Part shown: positions 24,719-33,350 of the stretch, piece by piece | Numbering within the stretch: position 1 is the first letter of the stretch | Layout: each line of letters opens with the position of its first letter | From: Sphingomonadales bacterium | GTDB taxonomy: Bacteria; Pseudomonadota; Alphaproteobacteria; Sphingomonadales; Sphingomonadaceae | Reading direction: 5' to 3' | DNA length: 64,000 nucleotides | Assembly: GCA_016707885.1 (NCBI GenBank) | Contig: JADJGU010000002.1 | Coordinates: 186,001 to 250,000, forward strand | Program-made: the position numbers and the translations under genes | Notes under the pieces: model-generated | Seen by the model: only the letters and a program-made list of their open reading frames with translations | The model's database searches: none | What the model was told of the DNA's origin: nothing

Positions 24719-25805
24719 GATGCGTCGCGCTCCAATCGGCCTTGGCACTCCAGGTTTCCATTGATCCTTTGACGGTGCAGCCTTTGTTGCCCTTCGCGAT
24801 ATGGCCGATGCGATGGACGGTTTCGCCTGCGGCTTCGAGAGCGGCCGCAGCATCCGCGACATCCGCCTCGGCCACGACAACCGCCATACCAATCCCGCAG
24901 TTAAAGGTGCGCGCCATTTCTTCCGGCTCGATATTGCCCTGTGCCTGCAGGAACGCCATAAGCCTCGGCTGCGCCCATGCGTTGGCATCGACATGCGCAT
25001 GTAACCCGTCAGGCAGCACGCGCGGGATGTTTTCGAGCAGACCGCCGCCAGTTATGTGCGCCATCGCGTGCACCTTGCCGGTACGGACCAGCGGCAGAAG
25101 TGATTTCACATAGATGCGAGTGGGGGCCATCAACGCGTCGATCAGCAATATATCCTGATCAAAAAGGGCAGGGCGGTCGAGTTTCCAGCCCTTGTCGGCA
25201 GCAAGGCGGCGCACCAGCGAGAAGCCGTTGGAATGGACGCCGGAGGAAGCGAGGCCGAGGATGATATCGCCTGCTGCCACTTTGTCCGCTGTGAGTACCT
25301 GATCACGCTCAACGGCGCCGACGCAGAAACCGGCGAGATCATAGTCACCTTCGCTATACATGCCGGGCATTTCCGCGGTTTCGCCGCCAATCAGCGCGCA
25401 ACCTGCCTGCTTGCAGCCTTCAGCGATGCTGGCGACGACAGCCGTGGCGACATCATTGTCGAGTTTTCCAGTGGCGTAGTAATCTAGGAAGAACAGCGGC
25501 TCAGCACCCTGAACGATCAGGTCGTTGGCGCACATAGCAACCAGATCGATGCCAACGCCATGATGCTTCCCGCTTTCGATTGCGAGTTTAAGCTTGGTGC
25601 CCACGCCGTCATTGGCCGCGACCAGCAAAGGATCGGTGAACCCTGCCGCTTTCAGATCAAAAAAGCCGCCAAATCCACCGAGATCGGCGTCCGCCCCGGC
25701 ACGCCTTGTGGCTTTGGCCAGCGGTGCGATGGCGCGCACCAACGCGTTGCCAGTTTCGATCGAGACGCCCGCCTTGGCGTAAGTGTAAGACTCATTATCG
25801 CTCAT
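24711..25805 (-). CDS. purM: Phosphoribosylformylglycinamidine cyclo-ligase
   Basis: PurM (AIR synthetase) closes the imidazole ring in purine synthesis. From the ATG at 25805, 364 residues. Motifs: YAKAGVSIETGNALV, FGGFFDLKAAGF, VAANDGVGTKLKLAIE (nucleotide site), ALIGGETAEMPGMY and AHITGGGLLENIPR. An in-frame ATG 51 bases upstream is less likely because the family begins near the chosen start. It overlaps purN by 8 bases, the common purMN order. A short 61-base region separates it from the divergent gene at 25867. Confidence 0.96.
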   Translation of the reverse strand: MSDNESYTYAKAGVSIETGNALVRAIAPLAKATRRAGADADLGGFGGFFDLKAAGFTDPLLVAANDGVGTKLKLAIESGKHHGVGIDLVAMCANDLIVQGAEPLFFLDYYATGKLDNDVATAVVASIAEGCKQAGCALIGGETAEMPGMYSEGDYDLAGFCVGAVERDQVLTADKVAAGDIILGLASSGVHSNGFSLVRRLAADKGWKLDRPALFDQDILLIDALMAPTRIYVKSLLPLVRTGKVHAMAHITGGGLLENIPRVLPDGLHAHVDANAWAQPRLMAFLQAQGNIEPEEMARTFNCGIGMAVVVAEADVADAAAALEAAGETVHRIGHIAKGNKGCTVKGSMETWSAKADWSATHHG

Positions 25806-25866
25806 TTTACCGCCGCTAGCGACTTCCCCCTTGGATTTCCAATCATAAGTCGCCAAAAGGCGCGCA

Positions 25867-27108
25867 ATGAGGGTTCGGGTTTCAAAGTCTTTGTGGAAAT
25901 ATGCGCTGGCAGTGCCGCTTTTGGTCGGCAGCGGCGTACTTGTTCACGCGCAAATCGAAGGGCCAAAGCGCGGAATTCCTCCGATTGCCAGCAATGGTGA
26001 CTTTGAAGTTACCAATGTCATGGTCAACACCACGGGCAAAAATGCCGAAGAGGCGCGTCGCGCAGGATGGGAAGAAGCACAGCGTAAGGCATGGAGCATG
26101 TTGTGGGCCAAGACCCATGGCGGGACTGGATCAACGCTTGCCGATGGCACACTCGATGGCATTGTTTCCGCCATCATCGTAGAGGAAGAACAGATCGGCC
26201 CGCGACGCTATATAGCTAAACTGGGTGTTTCCTTCGATCGTGCGCGTGCCGGACAATTGCTTGGCGTCAAAGGCGTTGGCCGCAAGTCTGCACCTTTGCT
26301 GGTGATACCGGTGATGTACAGCAACGGCGCGCCTTATGTTTTTGAGCGGCAAACGCCCTGGCAGGCCGCATGGGCCAAATTCCGCACGGCAGACAGTATG
26401 GTCGACTATGTTCGTCCATTTGGAGGGGGCGGAGAATCGCTACTGCTTAATGCTGGCCAAATGGACAGACGCAGCCGCACCTGGTGGCGCATAATCCTCG
26501 ATCAGTTCGGTGCCGCCGATGTAGTCTATCCGTTGGTTCGACTCGAGCGGCAATATCCGGGCGGCCCTGTCATCGGCAAATTTGCTGCCCGATACGGCCC
26601 CGAAAACCGCTTTCTTGGCAGCTTCACCCTGCGCGCTCAAAATGCGGAAGGCATACCGGTCATGATGGCTGAGGGCGTTCGCAAGATGGATGAGTTGCTG
26701 CAGCAAGCCTTCGCGGCTGGCCGTCTCCGCGCAGAAGCTTCGCTTTTGCTTGAAGAGATCGACGAAGAGGATCTGGAAGAACTCGAAGAAGAGGCTGAAG
26801 AAGCCGCCGCAGAAGAGACAGATCCCTTGGCGGCTGCGGTCGATTCGGTGTCTGGACGCGCTGAGGGTGAGCAGGGAACTCGTCAGAATCCCGCGACACC
26901 AGCGCAGCAAATAACCGTCAATGTTCAAGTCAGCACCCCCTCGCCAGAGTCGGTTGATCGTGCCGAGGCGTCACTTCGCGGCATTCCGGGCGTGCGTTCG
27001 GTCGTGACATCCAGCCTCGCACTTGGCGGAACCTCTGTGATGCGCGTCAGCTATCAGGGCGATCCAGCTGCGCTTACCGCTGCATTGCAGGCGCGTGGTT
27101 TCAAATAA
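25867..27108 (+). CDS. Exported DUF2066-like protein with C-terminal metal-binding-like fold
   Basis: A 413-residue protein with a signal peptide (cleavage near VHA/Q, about residue 28). Residues about 45-130 (FEVTNVMVNTTGKNAEEARR, then AQRKAWSMLWAK) and the later PLLVIPVMYSNG resemble DUF2066 proteins, which pair a repeated-W helix with a beta sheet. A glutamate-rich stretch follows at about 295-315. The last 75 residues (ITVNVQVSTPSPESVDRAEA, GVRSVVTSSLALGGTSVMRV) have the beta-alpha-beta pattern of heavy-metal-associated domains but without a CxxC. Function unknown. It is 36 bases upstream of the HdaA-like gene, as is common in alphaproteobacteria. Confidence 0.75.
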   Translation: MRVRVSKSLWKYALAVPLLVGSGVLVHAQIEGPKRGIPPIASNGDFEVTNVMVNTTGKNAEEARRAGWEEAQRKAWSMLWAKTHGGTGSTLADGTLDGIVSAIIVEEEQIGPRRYIAKLGVSFDRARAGQLLGVKGVGRKSAPLLVIPVMYSNGAPYVFERQTPWQAAWAKFRTADSMVDYVRPFGGGGESLLLNAGQMDRRSRTWWRIILDQFGAADVVYPLVRLERQYPGGPVIGKFAARYGPENRFLGSFTLRAQNAEGIPVMMAEGVRKMDELLQQAFAAGRLRAEASLLLEEIDEEDLEELEEEAEEAAAEETDPLAAAVDSVSGRAEGEQGTRQNPATPAQQITVNVQVSTPSPESVDRAEASLRGIPGVRSVVTSSLALGGTSVMRVSYQGDPAALTAALQARGFK

Positions 27109-27144
27109 TTTTGAACGGCCTTTTCAGGCTCCAAACACCGACAC

Positions 27145-27732
27145 ATGACACAGATTGCGCTACCCTTTGACGAACTCAATCCGGATCGAACCGACGATTG
27201 CCTGATTGTGACTGCTTCGAACGCGGTTGCCTTTGCGGCCTTGGGGAATAGTGCGAGTTGGCCAGGACATTGCGCAATTCTAGTTGGCCCGCCGCGTTCC
27301 GGCAAAAGCCTGATGGCGCGTTATTTCGCGACGCAAGGTGGGCAGGTGATCGACGATGCCGACCGCTTGCCTGAAGAAAAGCTATTCCATCAGTGGAATG
27401 CTGCGAAAAGTGCGGGGAGTGGCCTGTTGCTGGTTTCAAGTTCAGCGCCAGCGGATTGGGACATTTCCCTGCCTGACCTGCGGTCGCGGCTTGGCGCATC
27501 GCAATTGCTCGAAATTGGTCCGCTCGATGATGAACTGGCCGAACAATTGCTGCTCAAATTTCTGCGTGATCGGGGAACCTCGATCGGACCCGAAGCCCTG
27601 GCTTTTGTCGTTCGACGGATTGAACGCAGCCATGTCGCGGTCGAAAATCTCGCAAAAATGGCTAACGCGCTGGCCCTCGCCGAGGGAACGGCGATTACCC
27701 TGCCTCTGGTCCGCAGATTGATGCCGACTTAG
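27145..27732 (+). CDS. HdaA-like regulatory inactivator of DnaA
   Basis: A 195-residue relative of the DnaA AAA+ domain. It begins MTQIALPFDE, a good beta-clamp-binding motif (Q-x-x-L-P-F) as in Hda, which stimulates ATP hydrolysis on DnaA after replication starts. A Walker A motif is present (VGPPRSGKSLMARY), the Walker B region VIDDADRL follows, and the C-terminal part (RIERSHVAVENLAKMANALA) has the sensor-2-like helix. The length is shorter than E. coli Hda (about 230-250). It converges on the I78 gene with a 4-base overlap. Confidence 0.85.
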   Translation: MTQIALPFDELNPDRTDDCLIVTASNAVAFAALGNSASWPGHCAILVGPPRSGKSLMARYFATQGGQVIDDADRLPEEKLFHQWNAAKSAGSGLLLVSSSAPADWDISLPDLRSRLGASQLLEIGPLDDELAEQLLLKFLRDRGTSIGPEALAFVVRRIERSHVAVENLAKMANALALAEGTAITLPLVRRLMPT

Positions 27733-28058
27733 CCGCAGTTGATGCGGATGATATTTTTCGCGTCATCGACAAAGATGTTCAAGCGCGACGCGTTGTAATC
27801 CATTGTGATGGCACCATTGTGCGGCGCAACGCGAACAACTTCGGCCTTTGCTTCGGCTTGCAGCTTTTTCTGCAGGTCTGCCGTCAGCATTCGACCGACA
27901 GCATCATCCAGCTTGCTTGCATCGCACGCGTTGGCGAGTTCCGGCTGGCCAACAGGTGTCTCTGCTGCGGGCGTGCTTTCGGATTTGTCTGCAGCGGGGG
28001 CACAGGCACCGAGCGCGACTAAAACACCCGCCAGATGTAAGCTCACAATCTGCTTCAT
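27729..28058 (-). CDS. I78-family peptidase-inhibitor-like lipoprotein
   Basis: A 109-residue protein with a lipobox at LVALGAC (Cys19), a spacer rich in Ala/Pro/Glu/Thr, and a C-terminal domain (CDASKLDDAVGRMLTADLQK, APHNGAITMDYNASRLNIFV, ending IIRINCG) that matches the I78 (Elastase inhibitor AFLEI) fold, with two cysteines that could form a disulfide. It is thought to shield periplasmic proteins from proteases, but activity is not established for this branch. Its start overlaps the rnd stop in ATGA, so it is the second gene of an rnd transcript. Confidence 0.82.
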   Translation of the reverse strand: MKQIVSLHLAGVLVALGACAPAADKSESTPAAETPVGQPELANACDASKLDDAVGRMLTADLQKKLQAEAKAEVVRVAPHNGAITMDYNASRLNIFVDDAKNIIRINCG

Positions 28059-29233
28059 TCTGCTGCTTCCTCCGTTCGGGTCATCCTCAGTTTCCCATTC
28101 ACAACGGCAAACGCCAGTCGTCCTTCAACCAAGTCGAGCGCGTCATGGCCAAATTGTTCAAATCGCCAACCCTTGAGCAGTTCTAGACCTTCACGCTCAC
28201 CAGCTGCCAAGCGTTCCAATTCCTCACTCCGCGTAATCAATCGTGCGGCGACATTGATTTCGCGGGAACGGATTTTGAGAAGAAGCTTGAGCAGGTCGGC
28301 AACCAGCGCGCCCTCTTTCCCGCCGCCAGTTCCGTTATGGTTCCGGTCGGGCATTTCGTCTTTTGAGAGCGGTTGCGCATCGGCGAGCGTCGCCATCAAC
28401 CGCGCGCCGATTTCGTTGTCGCGCCATGCTGGAGACAGGCCGCGTACCTTTGGCAATTCGGACTGTGCTTTGGGTGGATGCGAGGCAATGTCGGCGATCG
28501 TTTCGTCCTTCATGATGCGGCCCCGGGGGATATTTTTGCGCTGTGCCTCGCGCTCACGCCATCCGCCAAGCGCCTTTAACCGCCCCAGCACATCGGCCTT
28601 GCGAGATTGCATCTTGATACGGCGCCATATGGTTTCGGGGTCGTTGCGGTAATTGTCTGCGTCCGCCAGTCGTTCCATCTCATCGTTCAGCCATTCGCCG
28701 CGGCCGGTCGCGACCAGTTTCTCCAGCATTTTCGGGAAGATGTCGGCCAGATGGGTCACATCGCCAATGGCATAATCGATTTGCCGCTTGTCGAGAGGTC
28801 GACGAGACCAGTCGGTAAAGCGCGCGCCTTTGTCGAGCTGTATGCCCAGCCAAAGGTCGACCAGATTCGAATAGCCGATCTGTTCACCCTGACCCAAGGC
28901 CATCGCGGCAATTTGCGTGTCGAACAAAGGATGCGGGGTCTTGCCAGTCAGATTATAGAATATTTCAATGTCCTGTCCGCCGGCGTGGAATACCTTGAGG
29001 ACATCTTCATTGTTGGTCATCAACTCGAGAAGAGGGGTCATATCGAGCCCGTCTGCTTTCGGATCGATAGCCGCCGCCTCATTCTCATCCGCCAATTGGA
29101 TGAGGCAAAGCTCGGGATAATAAGTGTTTTCGCGCATGAACTCGGTGTCGACCGCGACGAAGTTAGACTTCGAAATCCGGGCGCAAAAATCGGCGAGTTG
29201 TTTGCTATCGGTGATGAGTGGATGTATCTGCAT
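28055..29233 (-). CDS. rnd: Ribonuclease D
   Basis: A 392-residue 3'-5' exoribonuclease that trims tRNA precursors. The DEDDy exonuclease domain covers about 20-190 (FVAVDTEFMRENTY, KVFHAGGQDIEIFY, YAIGDVTHLADIFP) and is followed by a basic helical HRDC-type region (RRIKMQSRKADVLGRLKALG, then ERKNIPRGRIMKDE). It is divergent from aspS and coupled to the I78 lipoprotein gene. Confidence 0.93.
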   Translation of the reverse strand: MQIHPLITDSKQLADFCARISKSNFVAVDTEFMRENTYYPELCLIQLADENEAAAIDPKADGLDMTPLLELMTNNEDVLKVFHAGGQDIEIFYNLTGKTPHPLFDTQIAAMALGQGEQIGYSNLVDLWLGIQLDKGARFTDWSRRPLDKRQIDYAIGDVTHLADIFPKMLEKLVATGRGEWLNDEMERLADADNYRNDPETIWRRIKMQSRKADVLGRLKALGGWREREAQRKNIPRGRIMKDETIADIASHPPKAQSELPKVRGLSPAWRDNEIGARLMATLADAQPLSKDEMPDRNHNGTGGGKEGALVADLLKLLLKIRSREINVAARLITRSEELERLAAGEREGLELLKGWRFEQFGHDALDLVEGRLAFAVVNGKLRMTRTEEAAE

Positions 29234-29339
29234 GCAAGGCCGCCCATAACAGCCATTCGCAACTTGACAAAGGGGCGTTGCAAGGGTCTAGCGCCGCGTT
29301 CATATTTTCCTGTCGAAAACCCAAAGAAAAAGAACAAAA

Positions 29340-31121
29340 ATGCACGCTTATCGTACGCACAAATGCGCAGAACTCCGCGCTTCCCATGTTGGCGAAACCG
29401 TCCGTCTGTCGGGCTGGGTTCATCGCAAGCGCGACCATGGGGGCGTCCTTTTCGTCGACTTGCGCGACCATTATGGCATGACGCAGATCGTTGCCGACAG
29501 CGACAGCCCCGCTCTACCCGTGCTGGAAGGCCTCCGGCTGGAGAGCGTCGTGACCATCGATGGCGAAGTGAAGGCGCGCAGCGAAGCGACAGTCAACGCC
29601 AACCTGCCGACAGGTGAAATCGAAGTTTTTGCTCGTTCGGCAACCGTACTCAGCCGCGCGGACGAATTGCCGCTGCCGGTTGCTGGCGAGCAGGAATATC
29701 CTGAGGAAATTCGTCTCAAATACCGCTTCCTCGACCTGCGCCGCGAAACGCTGCACGCCAACATCGTCAAGCGTACGCAGATCATCCGCGAAACGCGCCG
29801 CCGGATGGAAGATATCGGCTTTACCGAATATTCGACGCCGATCCTGACCGCATCGTCGCCTGAAGGCGCGCGCGACTTCCTGGTGCCCAGCCGCATCCAT
29901 GCAGGCAAATTTTTCGCGCTTCCGCAAGCGCCACAGCAATACAAGCAATTGCTAATGGTCGCGGGCTTTGACCGCTATTTCCAGATTGCCCCCTGCTTCC
30001 GCGATGAAGACCCGCGCGCCGACCGTTTGCCGGGTGAATTCTACCAGCTCGACCTCGAAATGAGCTTTGTCACGCAGGAAGAGGTTTGGGAAACAATGGA
30101 GCCGGTGATGGCCGGCATCTTCGAAACCTTCGCCGAGGGCCGCAAGGTTACCCCGGCAGGTGAATTCCCGCGCATTCCCTATGCCAAAGCGATGCTCGAT
30201 TATGGCACCGACAAACCCGATTTGCGCAACCCGCTGATCATCCGCGACGTGACCGAAGAGTTCCGCGTCTCGGGCTTTGGTTTGTTCGAAAAGATTGTCG
30301 GTACCGGCGGGGTCGTGCGTCTGATCCCGGCCCCGGCAACGGCGGAAAAAAGCCGTAAATTCTTTGACGACATGAACGATTGGGCACGCAGCGAAGGCCA
30401 TGCCGGCCTCGGTTATGTGACCCGCAAGGGCTGCGTGTTCGGCGGTCCGATCGCCAAAAACCATGGCGAAGAGAAAATGGCCGCCCTGTTTGACGCGCTC
30501 GGTCTCGGCCCGGATGACGGCGCCTTCTTTGCCGCTGGGAAAGAAGAGCAGGCAGCCAAACTGGCCGGTGCCGCACGCACCCGCGTTGGCGAACAGCTCG
30601 AAATCGTGGAGCAGGATGCTTTCCGTTTCTGCTGGATCATCGACTTCCCCTTTTACGAATGGAGCGAGGAAGAGAAAAAGGTCGACTTTGCGCACAACCC
30701 CTTCTCGATGCCACAAGGCGGACTGGAGGCGCTTGAAACGCAGGATCCGCTGACCATCAAGGCCTATCAATACGATATGGTCTGCAACGGTTATGAACTG
30801 GCGTCGGGATCGATACGCAACCAGCATCCGGACTTGATGGTCAAGGCGTTCGAACTCACCGGCCTCACGCAGGCCGATGTCGAAGAACGTTTCGGCGGTA
30901 TGTATCGTGCTTTCCAGTTTGGCGCACCGCCGCATGGTGGGATGGCGGCTGGTGTTGACCGTATGGTGATGTTGCTCTGCGGTGTGCAGAATCTGCGCGA
31001 AATTACGCTGTTCCCGATGAACCAGAGGGCTGAAGACCTGCTGATGGGCGCTCCGTCGCCTGCGATGGTCAAGCAGTTGCGCGAACTGCATATCCGCGTG
31101 GTGGAACCGCCAAAAGCTTGA
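29340..31121 (+). CDS. aspS: Aspartate-tRNA ligase
   Basis: A 593-residue bacterial-type AspRS. The N-terminal OB-fold (LSGWVHRKRDHGGVLFVDLR) contacts the anticodon, the class II motifs lie in RKYRFLDLRR (motif 1 region), FRDEDPRADRLPGEFYQLD (motif 2) and GVDRMVMLLCG (motif 3), and a large GAD insertion is present between them. In alphaproteobacteria lacking AsnRS this enzyme is typically non-discriminating and also charges tRNA-Asn; I cannot confirm that here. The stop overlaps the TTG start of the next gene. Confidence 0.97.
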   Translation: MHAYRTHKCAELRASHVGETVRLSGWVHRKRDHGGVLFVDLRDHYGMTQIVADSDSPALPVLEGLRLESVVTIDGEVKARSEATVNANLPTGEIEVFARSATVLSRADELPLPVAGEQEYPEEIRLKYRFLDLRRETLHANIVKRTQIIRETRRRMEDIGFTEYSTPILTASSPEGARDFLVPSRIHAGKFFALPQAPQQYKQLLMVAGFDRYFQIAPCFRDEDPRADRLPGEFYQLDLEMSFVTQEEVWETMEPVMAGIFETFAEGRKVTPAGEFPRIPYAKAMLDYGTDKPDLRNPLIIRDVTEEFRVSGFGLFEKIVGTGGVVRLIPAPATAEKSRKFFDDMNDWARSEGHAGLGYVTRKGCVFGGPIAKNHGEEKMAALFDALGLGPDDGAFFAAGKEEQAAKLAGAARTRVGEQLEIVEQDAFRFCWIIDFPFYEWSEEEKKVDFAHNPFSMPQGGLEALETQDPLTIKAYQYDMVCNGYELASGSIRNQHPDLMVKAFELTGLTQADVEERFGGMYRAFQFGAPPHGGMAAGVDRMVMLLCGVQNLREITLFPMNQRAEDLLMGAPSPAMVKQLRELHIRVVEPPKA

Positions 31122-31996
31122 GATTACCGGTTGAACATCGATTTGCCACAAGCGGCGGTGATTTGTGCTGGTTTGAATGGGGAACCGCCAGCAAGGGGCC
31201 GACCTTGCTGTTTCTGCATGCCACGGGGTTCCACGCTCGTTGCTGGGATGCGGTGATCAATGCGCTTCCCGATTATTGGCACATCATAGCTTTGGACTTG
31301 CGCGGGCATGGCCGCAGCTACCGACCCGGATCGCTCAATGACTGGCTGATGACGGCGAACGATGTAGCCGAGTTTGTCCGCGCACAGATCACTTCGGCTG
31401 CGCTTGTCGTCGGTCACTCGATGGGTGGCTTTGTCGCGGCTCGTGCGGCGGCAATTTGCCCTGGTCGGATTGAACAGCTTTTACTGGTTGATCCCGTCAT
31501 GATGGCACCCGAATCCTATGTCGCGCCCGTTGGCGCAGATGGCTCTCCGGCCGACCACCCCGTGGCCAGACGGAGAAACAAGTGGGACAACACCGAGCAG
31601 ATGATCGCGCATTTTTCGGCGCGTGAACCTTATGTGCATTGGCGACCCGATGTGCTCGCCGACTATTGCCGGTTTGGCCTGGTTCCGGCGGTCGATGGGG
31701 AAGGGTTCGAATTGGGATGTCCACCTGTGCTCGAAGCCTCGGCCTATATGGGCTCGCTGAAATCTGATCCTTACGCATGGATTGGCGATATCCGATGCAA
31801 AACGACAATCCTGCGCGCGCGAAATGCCGAGCGTTCGGGACCAATGGATTTTTCAATCAGCCCAACAGCGCCGAATTTATGGCGAAGTTTTCCTGATGCC
31901 CGCGATGTGCACTGGTCGGACTTGTCACATTTCATTCCTATGGAGGAGCCTGACAGGCTGGCTGAACTGATAGCCGGATTGGTTGCGGCTGCCTGA
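31118..31996 (+). CDS. Alpha/beta hydrolase
   Basis: A 292-residue alpha/beta hydrolase. The oxyanion segment TLLFLHATGFHARCW, the DLRGHGRS acid-rich turn, the nucleophile elbow VVGHSMGGFVA and the late SHFIPMEEPDRL histidine give the standard triad. The natural substrate is unknown. It starts TTG (31118), overlapping the aspS stop as TTGA, and has the same direction as aspS, so they may be cotranscribed. A cap region spans about 120-215. Confidence 0.85.
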   Translation: MRLPVEHRFATSGGDLCWFEWGTASKGPTLLFLHATGFHARCWDAVINALPDYWHIIALDLRGHGRSYRPGSLNDWLMTANDVAEFVRAQITSAALVVGHSMGGFVAARAAAICPGRIEQLLLVDPVMMAPESYVAPVGADGSPADHPVARRRNKWDNTEQMIAHFSAREPYVHWRPDVLADYCRFGLVPAVDGEGFELGCPPVLEASAYMGSLKSDPYAWIGDIRCKTTILRARNAERSGPMDFSISPTAPNLWRSFPDARDVHWSDLSHFIPMEEPDRLAELIAGLVAAA

Positions 31997-32081
31997 CTGT
32001 CCCGAAAAAGGGCAGTGCGCCCGAGCCTCTTGAGCGCGCAATGCAAGGGCCTATGCTAAGGCTGGATTTACTGGAGGCGCA

Positions 32082-32870
32082 ATGACAATCGACCTATCCG
32101 AATTTGAATCGGGCAAGAAATATGCAGGCGATTACGATAAGGATCTGGCGGCGTTGCAAAAGCGTCTGGCCGACCTGCAGGCGTTGCATATCATCCACGA
32201 CTGCAAGACTTTGATAATTGTTGAAGGCTGGGATGCTGCAGGCAAGGGCGGTGCCATCAAGCGTCTGACCGCCAATTGGGATCCGCGTTATTTTGAAGTG
32301 TTTCCGATAAGCGCGCCTTCCGCTGAGGAGAAGGAGCGGCACTTCCTCTGGCGCTTCTGGCAAAAACTGCCGCGCGCTTGTGAAATCGCCATTCTGGACC
32401 GCAGCCATTATGGCCGTGTATTGGTCGAACGCGTCGAAGGCTCCTGTTCCGAAGCCGACTGGCAGCGCGGCTATGATGAAATCAATGAGTTCGAGGCGCG
32501 CCAGCACGAAATTGGCACCAACATTATCAAGATATTTTTGCATGTTACGCAAAAGCGGCAGGATAAGGTTCTAAAAGAACGGCTTGAAGACCCGGCCAAG
32601 CGCTGGAAGGTCACCGCAGAGGATTTCCGAAACCGCGAAAAGCGTGAAGAATATCTGGCGGCTATGCATGACATGTTAGCCAAAACCGACACGCGCTGGG
32701 CGCCGTGGAAGGTTTTTGACGGGAACAACCAGAAAGCGGCGCGCATCGCGGTATTAAACTACATCGCCGATGAACTGGCTGAGCGAATACCCGCTGACTA
32801 TCCCGAACTGGCGCCAGATATTTCGGAGTTGGCCGAAGCGGCGTTCGGCAATCAGGCGGGTGAGGGATAG
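32082..32870 (+). CDS. Polyphosphate kinase 2 family protein
   Basis: A 262-residue PPK2 that transfers phosphate between polyphosphate and nucleotides (class I or II cannot be decided from sequence alone). Walker A is VEGWDAAGKGGAIK (49-57), the lid and Walker B segment is AILDRSHYGRVLVERV, and RLEDPAKRWKVTAEDFRNR is a typical C-terminal part. It overlaps the convergent greB by 19 bases. PPK2 proteins of this size are common in alphaproteobacteria. Confidence 0.93.
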   Translation: MTIDLSEFESGKKYAGDYDKDLAALQKRLADLQALHIIHDCKTLIIVEGWDAAGKGGAIKRLTANWDPRYFEVFPISAPSAEEKERHFLWRFWQKLPRACEIAILDRSHYGRVLVERVEGSCSEADWQRGYDEINEFEARQHEIGTNIIKIFLHVTQKRQDKVLKERLEDPAKRWKVTAEDFRNREKREEYLAAMHDMLAKTDTRWAPWKVFDGNNQKAARIAVLNYIADELAERIPADYPELAPDISELAEAAFGNQAGEG

Positions 32871-33346
32871 TCGATACCGACTATTTCCCATTCCTTTGGT
32901 CCGCCGGGTAACTGAACGGTTCGCAAATCGCCGATTTGAGAGCCACGCAGTGCCCTCGCCAAAGGTGAGTTCCATCCGATCCGGTTCGCGGTTGCATCTG
33001 CCTCGTCATCGCCGACAATCGTGACGCTGCGATGATTGTCGTCCTCGTCGGCCAATGTTACCATTGCGCCGAAAAAGACACGGCTACGATCATCTTGTAG
33101 GGCCGGGTCTATGACCTTCGCGAATTTCATCTGCTTGGAAAGCCGCCCAAGTTTCCGGTCGATTTCGCGCAGGCGCTGGCGACCATAAATATAGTCACCA
33201 TTTTCGCTGCGATCGCCATTGCCAGCCGCCCAGCTGACGATTTCGACCACTTTCGGTCGTTCGTCGGCGAACAGCCGGTCATATTCGGCGCGCAAGGCAG
33301 AAAATCCCGCAGGAGTGATCGGGTTGGTCCGTTCGCTGATCGACAT
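32852..33346 (-). CDS. greB: Transcription elongation factor GreB-like
   Basis: A 164-residue Gre factor that rescues backtracked RNA polymerase by stimulating transcript cleavage. The N-terminal coiled coil contains ITPAGFSALRAEYDRLF and carries the acidic tip loop region AAGNGDRSENGDYIYGRQRL, with the SENGDY motif typical of the family. The C-terminal FKBP-like domain covers about 90-160 (GDDEADATANRIGWNSPLARALRG). The ending differs slightly from GreA. It is 4 bases from the downstream lytic transglycosylase gene. Confidence 0.9.
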   Translation of the reverse strand: MSISERTNPITPAGFSALRAEYDRLFADERPKVVEIVSWAAGNGDRSENGDYIYGRQRLREIDRKLGRLSKQMKFAKVIDPALQDDRSRVFFGAMVTLADEDDNHRSVTIVGDDEADATANRIGWNSPLARALRGSQIGDLRTVQLPGGPKEWEIVGIDYPSPA

Positions 33347-33350
33347 CAGA

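Noticed and set aside
29952..31151. 399-residue open frame on the minus strand opposite aspS
   Set aside because: It is the mirror of a strongly conserved aspartyl-tRNA synthetase; composition is histidine- and arginine-rich as expected of a shadow frame, with no recognisable domain.
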